Shown one piece after another: positions 37,749 through 50,979 of a DNA stretch of 64,000 nt (within the stretch, counting starts at the first letter, position 1; each line of letters starts with the position of its first letter). The notes beneath the pieces were generated by a model. The model was not told where the DNA came from. It made no database searches and saw only the letters and a program-made list of their open reading frames with translations. The stretch is from Microbacteriaceae bacterium VKM Ac-2855 (GTDB lineage Bacteria > Actinomycetota > Actinomycetes > Actinomycetales > Microbacteriaceae), in assembly GCA_013204985.1 (NCBI GenBank), contig JABMLG010000001.1:492574-556573 (forward strand). Reading direction: 5' to 3'. Both the position numbers and the translations under genes were made by a program.

Positions 37749-38720
37749 TCAGGCGCGCGCGGAAGCGCCGAGCCGACGAGGCGTCATCAATTCTACGACC
37801 TCGCGGGCGGCATCGGCCACGGTACTGTTCACGATCTTGTAGTCGAACTCGTCCTGCGCGGCCAGTTCGACCTTCGCCGTGTCGAGGCGACGGCGCTGCT
37901 CGGCCTCGTCCTCCGTGCCGCGACCGACCAGCCGTCGCACGAGTTCGTCCCACGTCGGTGGAAGCAGGAAGACGAGCTTGGCCTCCGGCATGCGCTGCTT
38001 GACCTGCCGCGCGCCTTGGATGTCGATCTCGAGGAGCACCTGCGTGCCGGCGCCGAGCGCGGCGTCGATCGGGCCGCGCGGCGTGCCGTAGCGGTAGGCG
38101 TTGTGCACGGTCGCGTACTCGAGGAACTCCCCCGCCTCGACCATGCGATCGAACTCGGTGTCGTCGATGAAGTAGTAGCTCACCCCGTCGACCTCGCCCG
38201 GTCGCGGCGCACGCGTCGTCGCCGACACGGAGAGCAGCACCTCGGGGTAGTTCTCGCGGATGAAGGTCGAGACGGTTCCCTTGCCGACGGCGGTCGGACC
38301 GGCGAGCACCACCAGCGTGTTGCGCTGCTTCGCGCGGTTCAGCGCATCACGCTGAGCGAGGAAGGCGCGCAGCACGTCGATCTGACGCCGACCGAGACCG
38401 CCGAGGCGCTTCGCATCCGCGATCTGCAGGGACTCCATGACTCGCGGCGTCTTGACGGCGCCGAGAGCCGGGACCGCTCGCAGCAATTCGCTCACTCGCA
38501 TCCGCCCCTCGACCCCGCTCGGCTCGGCCACCGCTGTCGCGAGCACGTCGACCGCCGAGCGCACCCCGGCGGCGACATCCTTCTTCACCGCCGCACGCGC
38601 GCGACGGGCGGCGATCGCGGCCGCCGACGCGGCGGCGCGATCCACCTCGGGCGGGGCGGGGCGGGCGCTCGCGCCGTCGTCGGACCCGGGCTGCTGCGCG
38701 GTCATCTCTTCAGCGGACAA
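37749..38720 (-). CDS. gmk: Fusion of an mIHF-like DNA-binding domain and guanylate kinase
   Basis: The C-terminal about 190 residues form a complete guanylate kinase (GMP to GDP): LVVLAGPTAVGKGTVSTFI (P-loop), SVSATTRAPRPGEVDGVSYY, EFLEYATVHNAYRYGTPR and VLLEIDIQGARQVKQRMP. The N-terminal about 120 residues match actinobacterial integration host factor: ARRARAAVKKDV, MRVSELLRAVPALGAVKTPR and VMESLQIADAKRLGGLGRRQ (helix-two-turn-helix). mIHF and gmk are normally adjacent genes; here they share one frame with no stop or start between. TTG 38720 is preferred because AGGAGA lies just upstream; ATG 38705 and GTG 38738 are alternatives. It overlaps pyrF by 11 bp. Confidence 0.92.
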   Translation of the reverse strand: MSAEEMTAQQPGSDDGASARPAPPEVDRAAASAAAIAARRARAAVKKDVAAGVRSAVDVLATAVAEPSGVEGRMRVSELLRAVPALGAVKTPRVMESLQIADAKRLGGLGRRQIDVLRAFLAQRDALNRAKQRNTLVVLAGPTAVGKGTVSTFIRENYPEVLLSVSATTRAPRPGEVDGVSYYFIDDTEFDRMVEAGEFLEYATVHNAYRYGTPRGPIDAALGAGTQVLLEIDIQGARQVKQRMPEAKLVFLLPPTWDELVRRLVGRGTEDEAEQRRRLDTAKVELAAQDEFDYKIVNSTVADAAREVVELMTPRRLGASARA

Positions 38721-39587
38721 GGGTCTCCTGTACCTCACGGGCTCGTCGTTCGATGGCCGCGGCGATCTTCTCGGGACCGGCGGCGAGGACGCTGCGCGAC
38801 TCGCTCACGATCGTCGCCTCGGCCAGCCGACCGAACAGTCGACGGGCGTCAGCGGGATCTGCTCCCTGGTAGCCGAAGCCGGGTGCCAGCACGGGCAGCG
38901 CTGGTGCGTATTCCGTGGCGGTGTCGATGCCGTAATCGGCGAGGTCGACCGTTGCGCCGAGCACGACGCCGACCGAACCGATCGCACGGCCGTCATCGGC
39001 TTGCTTCGAGGATGCCACAACCGCGTTCCACGCCGCCACGTCCTCGAGCACGGCGGCCGCGATGGTGCCGCCCGCACGCGGGCCGTCCTGCACGATCGCA
39101 CGCTGCACGACGGCCGCCTCCGGGTTCGACGTTGCTGCCAGCACGAAGACGCCCTTGCCGTTCGCCTCGGCGAGGGTAAGCATGCCGTCGAGCGAGCCGA
39201 CACCCTGATACGCGGCCGCGGTCATCGCATCCGCTTCGAGGGGCGAACCCGGCGAGAGCCAGGCCTCGGCGTAGGCGGTGACGCTCGTGCCGATGTCGCC
39301 GCGCTTCACATCGGCGATGACGAGCAGGCCCGCGGCGCGGGCATCGGCGAGCACCCGCTCGAGAGCGGATAGGCCCGCGGAGCCGTGGCGCTCGAAGAAC
39401 GCGATCTGGGGCTTCACGATGCCGACATGATCCAGCGCCGCGGCTACCACCGTGCGGCCGAACGATTCGAGCCCCGCGGCGTCGTCGTTCAGACCCCAAT
39501 CGCTGAGGAGGAATCGATGCGGGTCGATGCCGACGCAGAGCGGGCCGGAGCGCTCGAACGCTCCGGCCAGACGTACGCCGAACGCCG

Positions 39588-39591
<4 letters not shown>
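38710..39591 (-). CDS. pyrF: Orotidine 5'-phosphate decarboxylase
   Basis: Last step of UMP synthesis. The 293-aa protein is the longer type-2 form (about 270-290 aa): [40 protein letters not shown] (catalytic Asp-Lys-Asp set) and [15 protein letters not shown]. It overlaps carB by 4 bp (ATGA). Confidence 0.96.
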
Positions 39592-42910
<3,319 letters not shown>

Positions 42911-42911
<1 letters not shown>

Positions 42912-44152
42912 TAGTTCTGGTCTCCAGGGGTCGTGGTGCTGTCGGTAGCCCGCTCCGTGCTGTCGGTAGCCCGCTCCGTGCTGTCGGTAGCCCGCTCCGT
43001 GCTGTCGGTAGCCCGCTCCGTGACCATGTCGCGGAAGCGGTCGAAGAGGTAGTTGGAGTCGTGCGGGCCGGCCGCCGCCTCCGGGTGGTACTGCACCGAG
43101 AAGGCGGGGATGTCGAGGCACCGCAGGCCCTCGACGACCGAGTCGTTGAGGCTGTAGTGGCTGACCTCGACGCGGCCGAAGCCCTCCGGCGAATCCAGCT
43201 CGCCGTCGATCGGCGCCTTCACGGCGAAGCCGTGGTTCTGCGCGGTGATCTCGACCCGGCCGGTCAGCTTGTCGAGAACCGGCTGGTTGATGCCACGGTG
43301 TCCGAACGGCAGCTTGTAAGTGTCGAAACCGAGTGCGCGGCCGAGCAGCTGGTTGCCGAAGCAGATGCCGAAGAACGGCAGGTCGGCACGCAAGGTCGTG
43401 CGCAGGAGGTCGACGTGGTGATCGGAGGCCTCCGGGTCGCCCGGCCCGTTCGAGAAGAACAGGGCCGACGGCGCCAGCGCGAGCACCTCCTCAGCGGTGA
43501 CGGATTCCGGCAGCACGTGCACGTCGAATCCGCGTTGCGACAAGTAGTTGACCGTGGACGTCTTCACGCCCAGATCGACGACCGCGACGGAGCCGATCCG
43601 CTCGCCCTGGGCGGCGACCGTGTACTGCTCGTCGGTCGAGACGGCGGCAGAGAGGTTGAGTCCCTGCATCTGTGCGCCGCCGAGCACCAGCTGCAGCTGC
43701 TCGTCGTTCGACAGCTCGAGGTCTGCACCCGAGAACACTCCGGCACGCATGGCGCCGGCCGAGCGGATGTGCCGGGTGATCGCTCGGGTATCGATGCCGG
43801 CGATGCCGACGATGCCGTCCTTCTCGAGATCGGAGTCGAGGGAGCGCTGCGAGCGGAAGTTCGACACCACGCGGGACGGATCGCGCACGACGTAGCCGGC
43901 GACCCAGATGCGGCGCGACTCCATGTCGTCGTCGTTCATGCCGGTGTTGCCGATGTGCGGCGCGGTCTGCACAACGATCTGGCCGGCGTAGGAGGGATCG
44001 GTGATGGTCTCCTGGTAGCCGGTCATACCGGTCGTGAAGACGATCTCACCGAGCGTTCGGCCCTTGGCGCCGTAGGACTGACCCGGGTAGCGTCGGCCGT
44101 CCTCCAGGACCAGGACGGCGGTGGGTTCGGTTCGGAGGCGTGTCGATGGCAC
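42911..44152 (-). CDS. carA: Carbamoyl-phosphate synthase small subunit with repeat tail
   Basis: The glutaminase subunit feeds ammonia to CarB. The 413-aa protein has [57 protein letters not shown] (nucleophile Cys) and [20 protein letters not shown] (His and Glu). Normal CarA ends near FDRFRDMV. Here about 30 extra residues follow, four copies of ERATDST, encoded by perfect 21-bp repeats, then TTPGDQN. It starts at GTG 44152, three bases after the upstream stop, with no clear Shine-Dalgarno, suggesting coupling. Confidence 0.97.
42936..43019. repeat. 21-bp tandem repeat, 4 perfect copies, in the carA 3' end
   Basis: Unit GTGCTGTCGGTAGCCCGCTCC at 42936-42956, 42957-42977, 42978-42998 and 42999-43019, with no differences, which points to recent expansion. 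In frame: each adds seven residues to CarA. Confidence 0.97.
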
Positions 44153-44155
44153 GGA

Positions 44156-44674
44156 CTAGTTGCCCTTCTGTTCGGCGGGAAGCTCGGGGACCAGGCCCCG
44201 GATGTTGGTGAGGGTCGCGGCGCGCTGGCCGACGTCCCCGATGCGGAAGTAACTGTCGACCACGGAGTCGCCCTGCGGCGCCCAGGTCACGACGATCAGG
44301 CCGTCTCGCTCGACGACGCGGTCGATCGTGTAGGTCGCGGCTCCGGCACCACGCAGTGCGGCGGCCGGTATCACGGTCGGATGCTCGCCGCGCGGTTCGA
44401 TCACGAGACCGGCCTCGAACATCCGCAGCACTGCGTGAGCGCGGAAGCCCAGGCCCGGCAGCACTACGCGCTCGAGCGGCTCCTCGACGACGGTCGTCGC
44501 GACGTACTGCGCCTCGACCTCGGCCGTCTCGGCGCCCAGGGACGCCACATCGACCGGCGTCGGGGCCAGCTCCGCGGATCGGCGTCGCCGAGCACGCCAC
44601 GAGAGCGCCATGCCGAGGAAGATCAGCAGGACGATCGCGAGGGTGACCAGAGTCGGTAACAGCTTGTCATCCAT
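44156..44674 (-). CDS. PH-like domain membrane protein of the pyr operon
   Basis: The 172-aa protein starts MDDKLLPTLVTLAIVLLIFL with one membrane helix (about residues 7-25), a basic cytoplasmic stretch (RARRRRS) and a soluble beta-rich domain (ERVVLPGLGFRAHAVLRMFE, VIPAAALRGAGAATYTID). Function is unknown. A similar gene sits between pyrC and carA in many actinobacteria, so the position is conserved rather than an insertion. It overlaps pyrC by 8 bp. Confidence 0.85.
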   Translation of the reverse strand: MDDKLLPTLVTLAIVLLIFLGMALSWRARRRRSAELAPTPVDVASLGAETAEVEAQYVATTVVEEPLERVVLPGLGFRAHAVLRMFEAGLVIEPRGEHPTVIPAAALRGAGAATYTIDRVVERDGLIVVTWAPQGDSVVDSYFRIGDVGQRAATLTNIRGLVPELPAEQKGN

Positions 44675-46019
44675 GCGCGACCTTCGCCGCATCCGCGACC
44701 GTCGCCGCATCGACGAGTTCGCCGTCGCGCACGGTGAGGTAGCCGTCGTGGATCGTGGTGACGACCCGGCCGGGCAGCTCGACGCCGAGGTAGGGCGAGT
44801 TGACGCTCTTGCCGCGAAGGTCGCCGGTCGCGAAGGAGCGGGTGACGTTCGGGTCGTAGAGCAGCACGTTCGCGACCGCGCCCGCGACGAGGCCGTCCTC
44901 GTAGCCGCCGAGGCGACCGATCCGTGCGGGGGTGGCCGACATCGTGCGCGCCACATCCGCCCAGTCGAGCCGGCCGTCGGCGACGACCGCCGCGTGCACG
45001 ACCGAGAGGGCGGATTCGAGACCGACCATGCCGAACGCCGCGGCGTCCCACTCGCAGTCCTTCGCCTCGACCGGGTGCGGAGCGTGATCGGTGGCGACGA
45101 TGTCGATGGTGCCGTCGGCGAGAGCCTCACGCAGCGCGTGCACGTCCTCGTCGCGGCGCAGCGGGGGGTTCACCTTGTAGCGGGCGTCGTAGGACGACCG
45201 CGCCCCACCGCCCGCGACGAGGTCCTCGGTGAGCAGCAGGTGATGCGGCGTGACCTCGGCGGTCACATCGATGCCGCGGGCCTTCGCCCAACGGATGACA
45301 TCGACGGAGCCGGCTGTCGAGACATGGCAGACGTGCAGCCGGGAGCCGACGTGCTCGGCGAGAAGCACGTCGCGCGCGATGATCGACTCCTCCGCGACGG
45401 CCGGCCAGCCCTGCAGGCCGAGCGCGCCCGAGACGGCGCCCTCGTTCATCTGCGCTCCGATGGTGAGGCGCGGCTCCTGCGCGTGCTGCGCGACCACGCC
45501 GTCGAATGCCTTCACGTACTCGAGTGCACGGCGCATCAGCAGCGCGTCCGAGACGCACTTGCCGTCGTCCGAGAACACGCGGACGGCCGCTCGGGATCGG
45601 GCCATCGCACCGAGCTCGGCCAGCGACTCTCCCGCCAGCCCCACCGTGACCGCACCGATCGGCCGCACCGTCGCGTAGCCGGCGCGCTCGCCCAGGCTCA
45701 GCACCTGCTCGACGACACCCGCGGTGTCCTGCACCGGCGAGGTGTTCGCCATCGCGAACACCGCGGTGAAGCCGCCGGCCGCCGCGGCGCGGGAGCCGGT
45801 GAGCACCGTCTCGCTCTGCTCGAAGCCGGGCTCGCGGAGGTGCGTGTGCAGATCGACAAGGCCGGGAAGCGCGATCAGGCCGTCGGCGTCGATCACCTCG
45901 GCGCCGAGCGAGTCGAGGTCGGGACCGATCTCGACGATGCGACCACCGTCGATCAGCAGATCCGCGCCGCTGCCGTCGGGGAGGGTCGCTCCCGAGATCA
46001 GGATCCGTGCGTCGCTCAT
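44667..46019 (-). CDS. pyrC: Dihydroorotase
   Basis: Cyclises carbamoyl aspartate to dihydroorotate. The 450-aa type-I amidohydrolase has the zinc site LVDLHTHLREPGFEQSE, MANTSPVQDT, HVCHVSTAGSVDVIRWAK, VTPHHLLLTEDL and IVATDHAPHPVEAKDCEW (catalytic Asp). Start and upstream stop share one base (TGATG) with pyrB. Confidence 0.97.
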   Translation of the reverse strand: MSDARILISGATLPDGSGADLLIDGGRIVEIGPDLDSLGAEVIDADGLIALPGLVDLHTHLREPGFEQSETVLTGSRAAAAGGFTAVFAMANTSPVQDTAGVVEQVLSLGERAGYATVRPIGAVTVGLAGESLAELGAMARSRAAVRVFSDDGKCVSDALLMRRALEYVKAFDGVVAQHAQEPRLTIGAQMNEGAVSGALGLQGWPAVAEESIIARDVLLAEHVGSRLHVCHVSTAGSVDVIRWAKARGIDVTAEVTPHHLLLTEDLVAGGGARSSYDARYKVNPPLRRDEDVHALREALADGTIDIVATDHAPHPVEAKDCEWDAAAFGMVGLESALSVVHAAVVADGRLDWADVARTMSATPARIGRLGGYEDGLVAGAVANVLLYDPNVTRSFATGDLRGKSVNSPYLGVELPGRVVTTIHDGYLTVRDGELVDAATVADAAKVAHG

Positions 46020-46972
46020 CAGTCGATCTCCCGTTCGCCGGACAGCAGCAGGTACAGCGCCGCCATCCTCACCGACACCCCGTTCGTGACCTGTTCGAGC
46101 ACGGTCGAGCGGCTCGAGTCCGCGGCGGCCGAGCTGATCTCGACGCCGCGGTTCATGGGTCCGGGGTGCATCACAATCGTATCCGGGCCGAGCCGCGCGA
46201 GGCGCTCGTCGTCGAGCCCCCAGATCCGTGCGTACTCGCGACCGTTCGGGAAGAATCCGCTCGACATCCGCTCGAGCTGGATGCGCAGCAGCATCACGAC
46301 GTCGGGCAGACCCGCATCGATCGCCTCGTCGAGGTCGTAGCGGATGCTGGCGGGCCAGTCCTTCGTGTCGACCGGCACCAGCGTCGGCGGAGCCACGAAC
46401 GTCACCTCGGCGCCGAGGGTGGTCAGCAGCCACACGTTCGAGCGCGCGACGCGCGAGTGCAGGATGTCGCCGACGATCGTGACCGCCACGCCGTCGAGTC
46501 CCTTCCCGCGCGAGTGCGAACCGTGCAACCGGCGGCGGATGCTGAACGCATCCAGCAGCGCCTGCGTCGGGTGCTCGTGCGTGCCGTCGCCCGCGTTCAG
46601 GATGGCTGCGTCGATCCAGCCGCTGCCGGCCAGCACCGCGGGGGCGCCGGAGGCGCCGTGACGGATGACCACACCGTCGGCGCCCATCGCGGCCAGCGTC
46701 TGGGCGGTGTCCTTGAGGCTCTCGCCCTTCGAGACGCTGGATCCCTTGGCGCTGAAGTTGATCACGTCGGCGCTCAGGCGCTTCGCCGCGGCCTCGAACG
46801 AGATGCGGGTGCGGGTAGAGTCTTCGAAGAACAGGTTCACCACGGTCTTGCCGCGCAGGGTCGGCAGTTTCTTGACCTCGCGATTCTGCACCTCCGCCAT
46901 GTCCTCGGCGATGTCGAGCAGCGCGATCGCGGCGTCGCGCGAGAGGTCGCGGGTCGAGAGCAGGTGCTTCAT
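46019..46972 (-). CDS. pyrB: Aspartate carbamoyltransferase catalytic subunit
   Basis: Condenses carbamoyl phosphate and aspartate. The 317-aa protein has [20 protein letters not shown] (carbamoyl-phosphate site), [20 protein letters not shown] and [13 protein letters not shown]. No regulatory PyrI is nearby, as is normal for actinobacteria. It overlaps pyrR by 4 bp. Confidence 0.98.
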   Translation of the reverse strand: MKHLLSTRDLSRDAAIALLDIAEDMAEVQNREVKKLPTLRGKTVVNLFFEDSTRTRISFEAAAKRLSADVINFSAKGSSVSKGESLKDTAQTLAAMGADGVVIRHGASGAPAVLAGSGWIDAAILNAGDGTHEHPTQALLDAFSIRRRLHGSHSRGKGLDGVAVTIVGDILHSRVARSNVWLLTTLGAEVTFVAPPTLVPVDTKDWPASIRYDLDEAIDAGLPDVVMLLRIQLERMSSGFFPNGREYARIWGLDDERLARLGPDTIVMHPGPMNRGVEISSAAADSSRSTVLEQVTNGVSVRMAALYLLLSGEREID

Positions 46973-47514
46973 CGCTCGTCTCCGCTCTCGATGCTGACGT
47001 AGTCGTCTCCGTCGGTCTCGGTCAGCTTCACGTTCACCCGCTCACTCGTGGATGTCGGCAGGTTCTTGCCGACGAAGTCCGCGCGGATGGGCAGTTCGCG
47101 GTGACCGCGGTCAACGAGGGCCGCCAGCCGCACGGCGCGCGGTCGGCCGATGTCGCTGAGCGCGTCGAGAGCGGCGCGGATGCTGCGACCGGAGTAGAGC
47201 ACATCATCCACCAGCACGACCGTCTTGCCGTCGATGCTCGCGGGAACCGTCGTCGGCGCGGGCGTGCGCGTGGGATGGCGACCGAGGTCGTCCCGATACA
47301 TCGTCACGTCGAGCGAACCCGCGAAGACGGGTGCAGCCTCCGGCTCGATCCGAGCGATCGTGGCGGCGATCCGCTGAGCGAGGATCACCCCGCGCGTCGG
47401 GATGCCGAGGATCACGAGATCCGACGCGCCTCGGTTGGACTCCAGGATCTCGTGAGCGATCCGAGTCAACGCCCGAGTGATGTCAGCGTTTTGCAGCACG
47501 GTACGTGCAACCAC
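46969..47514 (-). CDS. pyrR: PyrR bifunctional pyrimidine regulator / uracil phosphoribosyltransferase
   Basis: Binds pyr mRNA when UMP is plentiful and has weak UPRTase activity. The 181-aa protein begins [20 protein letters not shown] and has [31 protein letters not shown] and the PRPP loop [21 protein letters not shown] chose GTG 47514, 5-6 bp after the purine run GGGGAAGGGGG; an upstream in-frame extension would cross the promoter. A candidate PyrR-binding loop lies 17-27 bp upstream. Confidence 0.95.
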   Translation of the reverse strand: MVARTVLQNADITRALTRIAHEILESNRGASDLVILGIPTRGVILAQRIAATIARIEPEAAPVFAGSLDVTMYRDDLGRHPTRTPAPTTVPASIDGKTVVLVDDVLYSGRSIRAALDALSDIGRPRAVRLAALVDRGHRELPIRADFVGKNLPTSTSERVNVKLTETDGDDYVSIESGDER

Positions 47515-47530
47515 ACCGACCCCCTTCCCC

Positions 47531-47541
47531 GCCTCACCGGA
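47531..47541 (-). promoter_or_regulatory. Candidate PyrR-binding loop in the pyr leader
   Basis: The leader RNA reads UCCGGUGAGGC, matching 9 of 11 bases of the PyrR-binding loop core UCCAGAGAGGC known from Bacillus and mycobacteria. It lies directly before the pyrR ribosome-binding purines, so PyrR-UMP binding could block translation initiation. A GGACGGC...GCCGTCC inverted repeat brackets the upstream half of the leader. Confidence 0.55.
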
Positions 47542-47569
47542 CGGCCTTAAAGGTGATCTACCGCCGTCC

Positions 47570-47575
47570 ACTATA
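47570..47575 (-). promoter_or_regulatory. -10 box of the pyr operon promoter
   Basis: TATAGT on the minus strand, 55 bp before the pyrR start. The -35 region is weak. Transcription would start about 47563, leaving a leader of about 50 nt that includes the PyrR-loop candidate. Confidence 0.6.
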
Positions 47576-47739
47576 GCGGGGGTCGCGGGGTCGGTTGCGG
47601 AACGCACCCTCACCTTCCTGCTCTACTACCGGGAGTGGGATCTGGCGATCGGATGTCCGATGTCCCAGAGCTGCTGAGCCCGCTCGACCGCTTCCGACTC
47701 GTTCACGACCACATCGTGCCAGGCCGCGCCCGGTTACGG

Positions 47740-47776
47740 GAAATGGCGCCTCCCGACAGGCGGGAGGCGCCATTTC
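47740..47776 (-). terminator. Terminator after nusB
   Basis: A perfect 16-bp inverted repeat, GAAATGGCGCCTCCCG at 47740-47755 with its complement at 47761-47776 and a 5-bp loop, 17 bp past the nusB stop. It insulates the efp-nusB unit from the pyr promoter. I see nothing else supportable in 47577-47739. Confidence 0.92.
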
Positions 47777-47792
47777 TGTTATGCGGCGCGAG

Positions 47793-48212
47793 CTAGGCCG
47801 TGGCCTTCGTGGTCGACACCTTCGCGAGCAGGCCGTTGATGAAGCCGGCCGAATCCTCGGTGCTGAGCACCGTCGCGGCCTCGACGGCCTCGGCGATCGC
47901 GACCGGGTCCGGTACCTGCTCGTTATGGAGGATCTCCCACACGCCGATGCGCAGGATCGCGCGATCGACCATGGGCATGCGGGCGAGAGTCCACCCGACG
48001 GCGAGCTGTTCGATCAACGCGTCGATCTCGACGGCGTTGTCGATCACACCGTCGACGATCTCGCGCGCGTACAGCCACGACGCCTCGCGGGCGGGCTCGT
48101 TGACCGCGCGCTCGGACTCGACCCGCAGCGACTCGGAGAGCGGGATCTGGCGCACATCCGCGTTGTAGATCACGTCCAGGGCGCGCTTACGCGCCTTCGT
48201 CCTCGCGCTCAT
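47793..48212 (-). CDS. nusB: Transcription antitermination factor NusB
   Basis: Binds boxA of rRNA leaders with NusE. The 139-aa helical protein begins MSARTKARKRALDVIYNADV and has VDGVIDNAVEIDALIEQLA and MPMVDRAILRIGVWEILHNE, the NusB core. It starts 3 bp after the efp stop. Confidence 0.96.
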   Translation of the reverse strand: MSARTKARKRALDVIYNADVRQIPLSESLRVESERAVNEPAREASWLYAREIVDGVIDNAVEIDALIEQLAVGWTLARMPMVDRAILRIGVWEILHNEQVPDPVAIAEAVEAATVLSTEDSAGFINGLLAKVSTTKATA

Positions 48213-48215
48213 GCG

Positions 48216-48776
48216 TCAGCTGACGCGACCGAGGTAGTCCCCGGTGCGGGTGTCGACCTTGACCTTGGTGCCGATCTCGAGGAACAGCGGGACCTGGATC
48301 TCGTAGCCGGTCTCGACGGTGGCGGGCTTCGTGCCACCGGTCGAGCGATCGCCCTGCAGACCCGGCTCGGTGTACGTGATCTCGAGGATCACGGATGCGG
48401 GGAGGTCGATGTACAGCGGCGATCCGTCGTGCAGCGCGAGCGTCACGTTCTGGTTCTCGAGCATGAAGTTCGCGGCGTCTCCGACGACGGCCTCGGCGAC
48501 GGTGATCTGGTCGTAGTCGCTGGTGTCCATGAAGACGAAGTCGACACCATCGCGGTACAGGTACTGGAAGTCGCGGCGGTCGACGTTCGCCGTGTCGATC
48601 TTGGCGCCCGCGTTGAAGGTCTTGTCGACGACCTTGCCGGTCAGCACGTTCTTCATCTTCGTGCGGACGAACGCGCCGCCCTTGCCCGGCTTCACATGCT
48701 GGAAGTCGATGACGTTCCAGAGCTGGCCGTCGATGTTGAGGACCGTGCCGTTCTTGATGTCGGTGGTTGAAGCCAT
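48216..48776 (-). CDS. efp: Elongation factor P
   Basis: Relieves ribosome stalling at polyproline. The 186-aa protein has three beta-barrel domains: [20 protein letters not shown], the [15 protein letters not shown] loop with the tip lysine, [19 protein letters not shown], and the C-terminal [20 protein letters not shown] and [20 protein letters not shown] signature. It is the first gene of the efp-nusB unit. Confidence 0.98.
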   Translation of the reverse strand: MASTTDIKNGTVLNIDGQLWNVIDFQHVKPGKGGAFVRTKMKNVLTGKVVDKTFNAGAKIDTANVDRRDFQYLYRDGVDFVFMDTSDYDQITVAEAVVGDAANFMLENQNVTLALHDGSPLYIDLPASVILEITYTEPGLQGDRSTGGTKPATVETGYEIQVPLFLEIGTKVKVDTRTGDYLGRVS

Positions 48777-48986
48777 GAGAGAGAGGTATTCCGTTTCGAA
48801 AGTATCGGTGCCGGGCTCGAAGCCCACGGCGATGAGAGGCCGGTGCGGCCAACCCATCGAGTGTAGCCGCTCCCCCGGTTTCAGCGCGGAACCCGCGATG
48901 GCGACCTGGGCACCCGGTGAGAATCGCTCCCTGGCGCATTTCAGGATGCAACGGTGGAAGGACAGAGGAAACGAAGGAGAACACTC

Positions 48987-49352
48987 ATGCTCACCAACTC
49001 GACCCTCACTGAATTCTTCGGTCCGACCGTCCCGAACCCGAGTAACCCCATCATCCCGTCGTGGTTCGACGTCGTGTGGACGGCGTTCCCGTTCGTCTTC
49101 GGAGCCGTCGTGCTCGTCATCGTCGTGTCGATCGTGCTCAACGTCCGTCGCGCACGCAAGCACGGCCTGAATCCGTTCACGATGCGAACCGACATGGCGG
49201 CGCGGTACATCGCGAGCGGCACCCGCGCCGCTCCGGACTCGCGCGCGCCGCTCCAGGACCGACTCGCCGAACTGGAGGCGCTCAGAGCGAGCGGCACGAT
49301 CACCGAGCGCGAGTACGTCTCGGCCCGGTCCAGCGCCCTGAACGGCGGCTAG
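48987..49352 (+). CDS. SHOCT domain membrane protein
   Basis: The 121-aa protein has one membrane helix (about residues 25-50, [20 protein letters not shown]), a basic linker and a C-terminal SHOCT helical motif ([19 protein letters not shown] followed by REYVSARSS). SHOCT segments are short oligomerisation motifs; function is unknown. AAGGAGA stands 7-8 bp before ATG 48987, which I prefer to an in-frame ATG at 48954. The stop overlaps the convergent aroB end by 4 bp. Confidence 0.85.
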   Translation: MLTNSTLTEFFGPTVPNPSNPIIPSWFDVVWTAFPFVFGAVVLVIVVSIVLNVRRARKHGLNPFTMRTDMAARYIASGTRAAPDSRAPLQDRLAELEALRASGTITEREYVSARSSALNGG

Positions 49353-50428
49353 CTGCCGACCTCTTGGTAGGCCGCGAACAGCAGCGAGGTCTCGGGCCCC
49401 TGCAAGATGCTCGGCTTGGCGATGTCGTCGAGCACAACGAACCGCAGCATCCCGGCTCGTGCCTTCTTGTCGCGCTGCATGGTCGCGAGCAGCGACTCCC
49501 AGCGGCCGAGCTGATAGGTGGTCGGCAGGGTGAGGCTCTCGAGCACCCTGCGGTGCCGGTCGACGACGGCGTCGCTGAGCGTGCCGGTGAGGCGTGAGAG
49601 TTCGGCGGCGAAGACCATGCCGACCGCAACCGCCGCACCGTGGCGCCACTGGTAGCGTTCAGCGTGCTCGATGGCATGACCCAGCGTGTGGCCGTAGTTC
49701 AGGATCTCGCGGAGGTCGGCCTCGCGGAAGTCCTCGCTCACGACACGGGCCTTGATCCCGATCGAGAGTTCGACCAGGCGACGGAACTCCTCGGAGGTCG
49801 GATCGGTCGCGCGATCCACGTCCGCCTCGATGATGTCGAGGATCTGAGGCTCGGCGATGAAGCCGTACTTCACCACCTCGCCGAATCCCGCGAGGATCTC
49901 GTTGCGGCTCAGCGAGGAGAGGACGTCGAGGTCGGCGACGACGGCCTTCGGGGCGTAGAAGGCCCCGACGAGGTTCTTGCCCTCATTGGTGTTGATCCCC
50001 GTCTTGCCGCCGACGGCCGCGTCGACCATGCCGAGGACCGACGTCGGGACCTGTACGAGCGTCACGCCGCGAAGCCATGTCGCGGCGACGAAGCCGGCGA
50101 GGTCGGTGATCGATCCGCCGCCGAAGCCGACGACGGCATCGGTGCGGGTGAAGTCGGACTGCCCCATCACCTGCCAGCAGAACGACGCGACCTCGATCCG
50201 CTTGGCGGCTTCTGCATCGGGGACCTCGGCGAGAAGCACCTCGTAGCGCTCGAGCAGGCTCTCGCGCATCTCGGCGGCGAGCACGGCGAGAGTCGGCGGA
50301 TGCACGATCAGCACCTTCTTCGCGCGCGGTCCGATCGCGTCGGCGAGGCCGTCGAGGAGCCCGCGACCGACGACGATGTCGTAGGGATTCGCGCCGGTGA
50401 CGGTGATGGCGGTGGAGCCGGAGGTCAT
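49349..50428 (-). CDS. aroB: 3-dehydroquinate synthase
   Basis: Second shikimate-pathway step, DAHP to dehydroquinate, NAD and metal dependent. The 359-aa protein has [68 protein letters not shown] and the metal-binding [19 protein letters not shown]. It overlaps aroK by 4 bp. Confidence 0.98.
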   Translation of the reverse strand: MTSGSTAITVTGANPYDIVVGRGLLDGLADAIGPRAKKVLIVHPPTLAVLAAEMRESLLERYEVLLAEVPDAEAAKRIEVASFCWQVMGQSDFTRTDAVVGFGGGSITDLAGFVAATWLRGVTLVQVPTSVLGMVDAAVGGKTGINTNEGKNLVGAFYAPKAVVADLDVLSSLSRNEILAGFGEVVKYGFIAEPQILDIIEADVDRATDPTSEEFRRLVELSIGIKARVVSEDFREADLREILNYGHTLGHAIEHAERYQWRHGAAVAVGMVFAAELSRLTGTLSDAVVDRHRRVLESLTLPTTYQLGRWESLLATMQRDKKARAGMLRFVVLDDIAKPSILQGPETSLLFAAYQEVGS

Positions 50429-50979
50429 GAGTGTGATCCTGTCGCAGGGGTGGTCGTGGATGGGTCGGATGCGCGGAGCCAGTCCGCGATCTCGGCGGCG
50501 ATCAGAGAGATCGGGCGCCTTGACGTGTCGATACTGAGGTCGGCCAGCGACTCGTAGACCGCTCGGCGGGATTCGTAGATCCGGGTCCAGTCGGACACTC
50601 CGCCGCGCACGAGTGGACGCTTGCCGTTGCCGATCCGGTCGGCGACCGCCTCCGGCGTCGTCGTGAGCAGCACGACGGGCACCCGGGCGAGGTCGGCTCG
50701 GGTGTCGAGGTCGAGGACCGCTCCCCCGCCCAGCGCCACGACGGCATCGCTCGCCATGACCTCGGCGACGGCAGCGCGCTCGTGATGTCGGAACGCGCCC
50801 TCACCGTGCAACTCGAAGAACGCAGCGATGGCGCCGTGACGCCTCACGAACTCCGCATCGGAGTCGAGGAACGGCGCCGAGATGAGGCGGGCCACCCGCT
50901 TGCCGATGGTGGTCTTGCCTGCACCCATCGGGCCGATGAAGACCACCCGTGCGCGCGGCGTCGTATCGTCGCCGTCCAT
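50425..50979 (-). CDS. aroK: Shikimate kinase
   Basis: Phosphorylates shikimate at O3. The 184-aa protein has VVFIGPMGAGKTTIGKRVAR (P-loop), PFLDSDAEFVRRHG (shikimate-binding Asp), VVALGGGAVLD and the lid NGKRPLVRGG. ATG 50979 directly follows a TGA in a duplicated TGATGGACGGCG motif, so initiation probably relies on coupling rather than a Shine-Dalgarno. Confidence 0.96.
   Translation of the reverse strand: MDGDDTTPRARVVFIGPMGAGKTTIGKRVARLISAPFLDSDAEFVRRHGAIAAFFELHGEGAFRHHERAAVAEVMASDAVVALGGGAVLDLDTRADLARVPVVLLTTTPEAVADRIGNGKRPLVRGGVSDWTRIYESRRAVYESLADLSIDTSRRPISLIAAEIADWLRASDPSTTTPATGSHS

Noticed and set aside
42936-43019. Regular repeat array resembling a CRISPR
   Set aside because: Copies are directly abutting with no spacers, in frame within carA; it is a tandem repeat.
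44156-44674. Unknown gene inside the pyr operon seen as an insertion
   Set aside because: A PH-like membrane protein gene between pyrC and carA is a usual actinobacterial arrangement.
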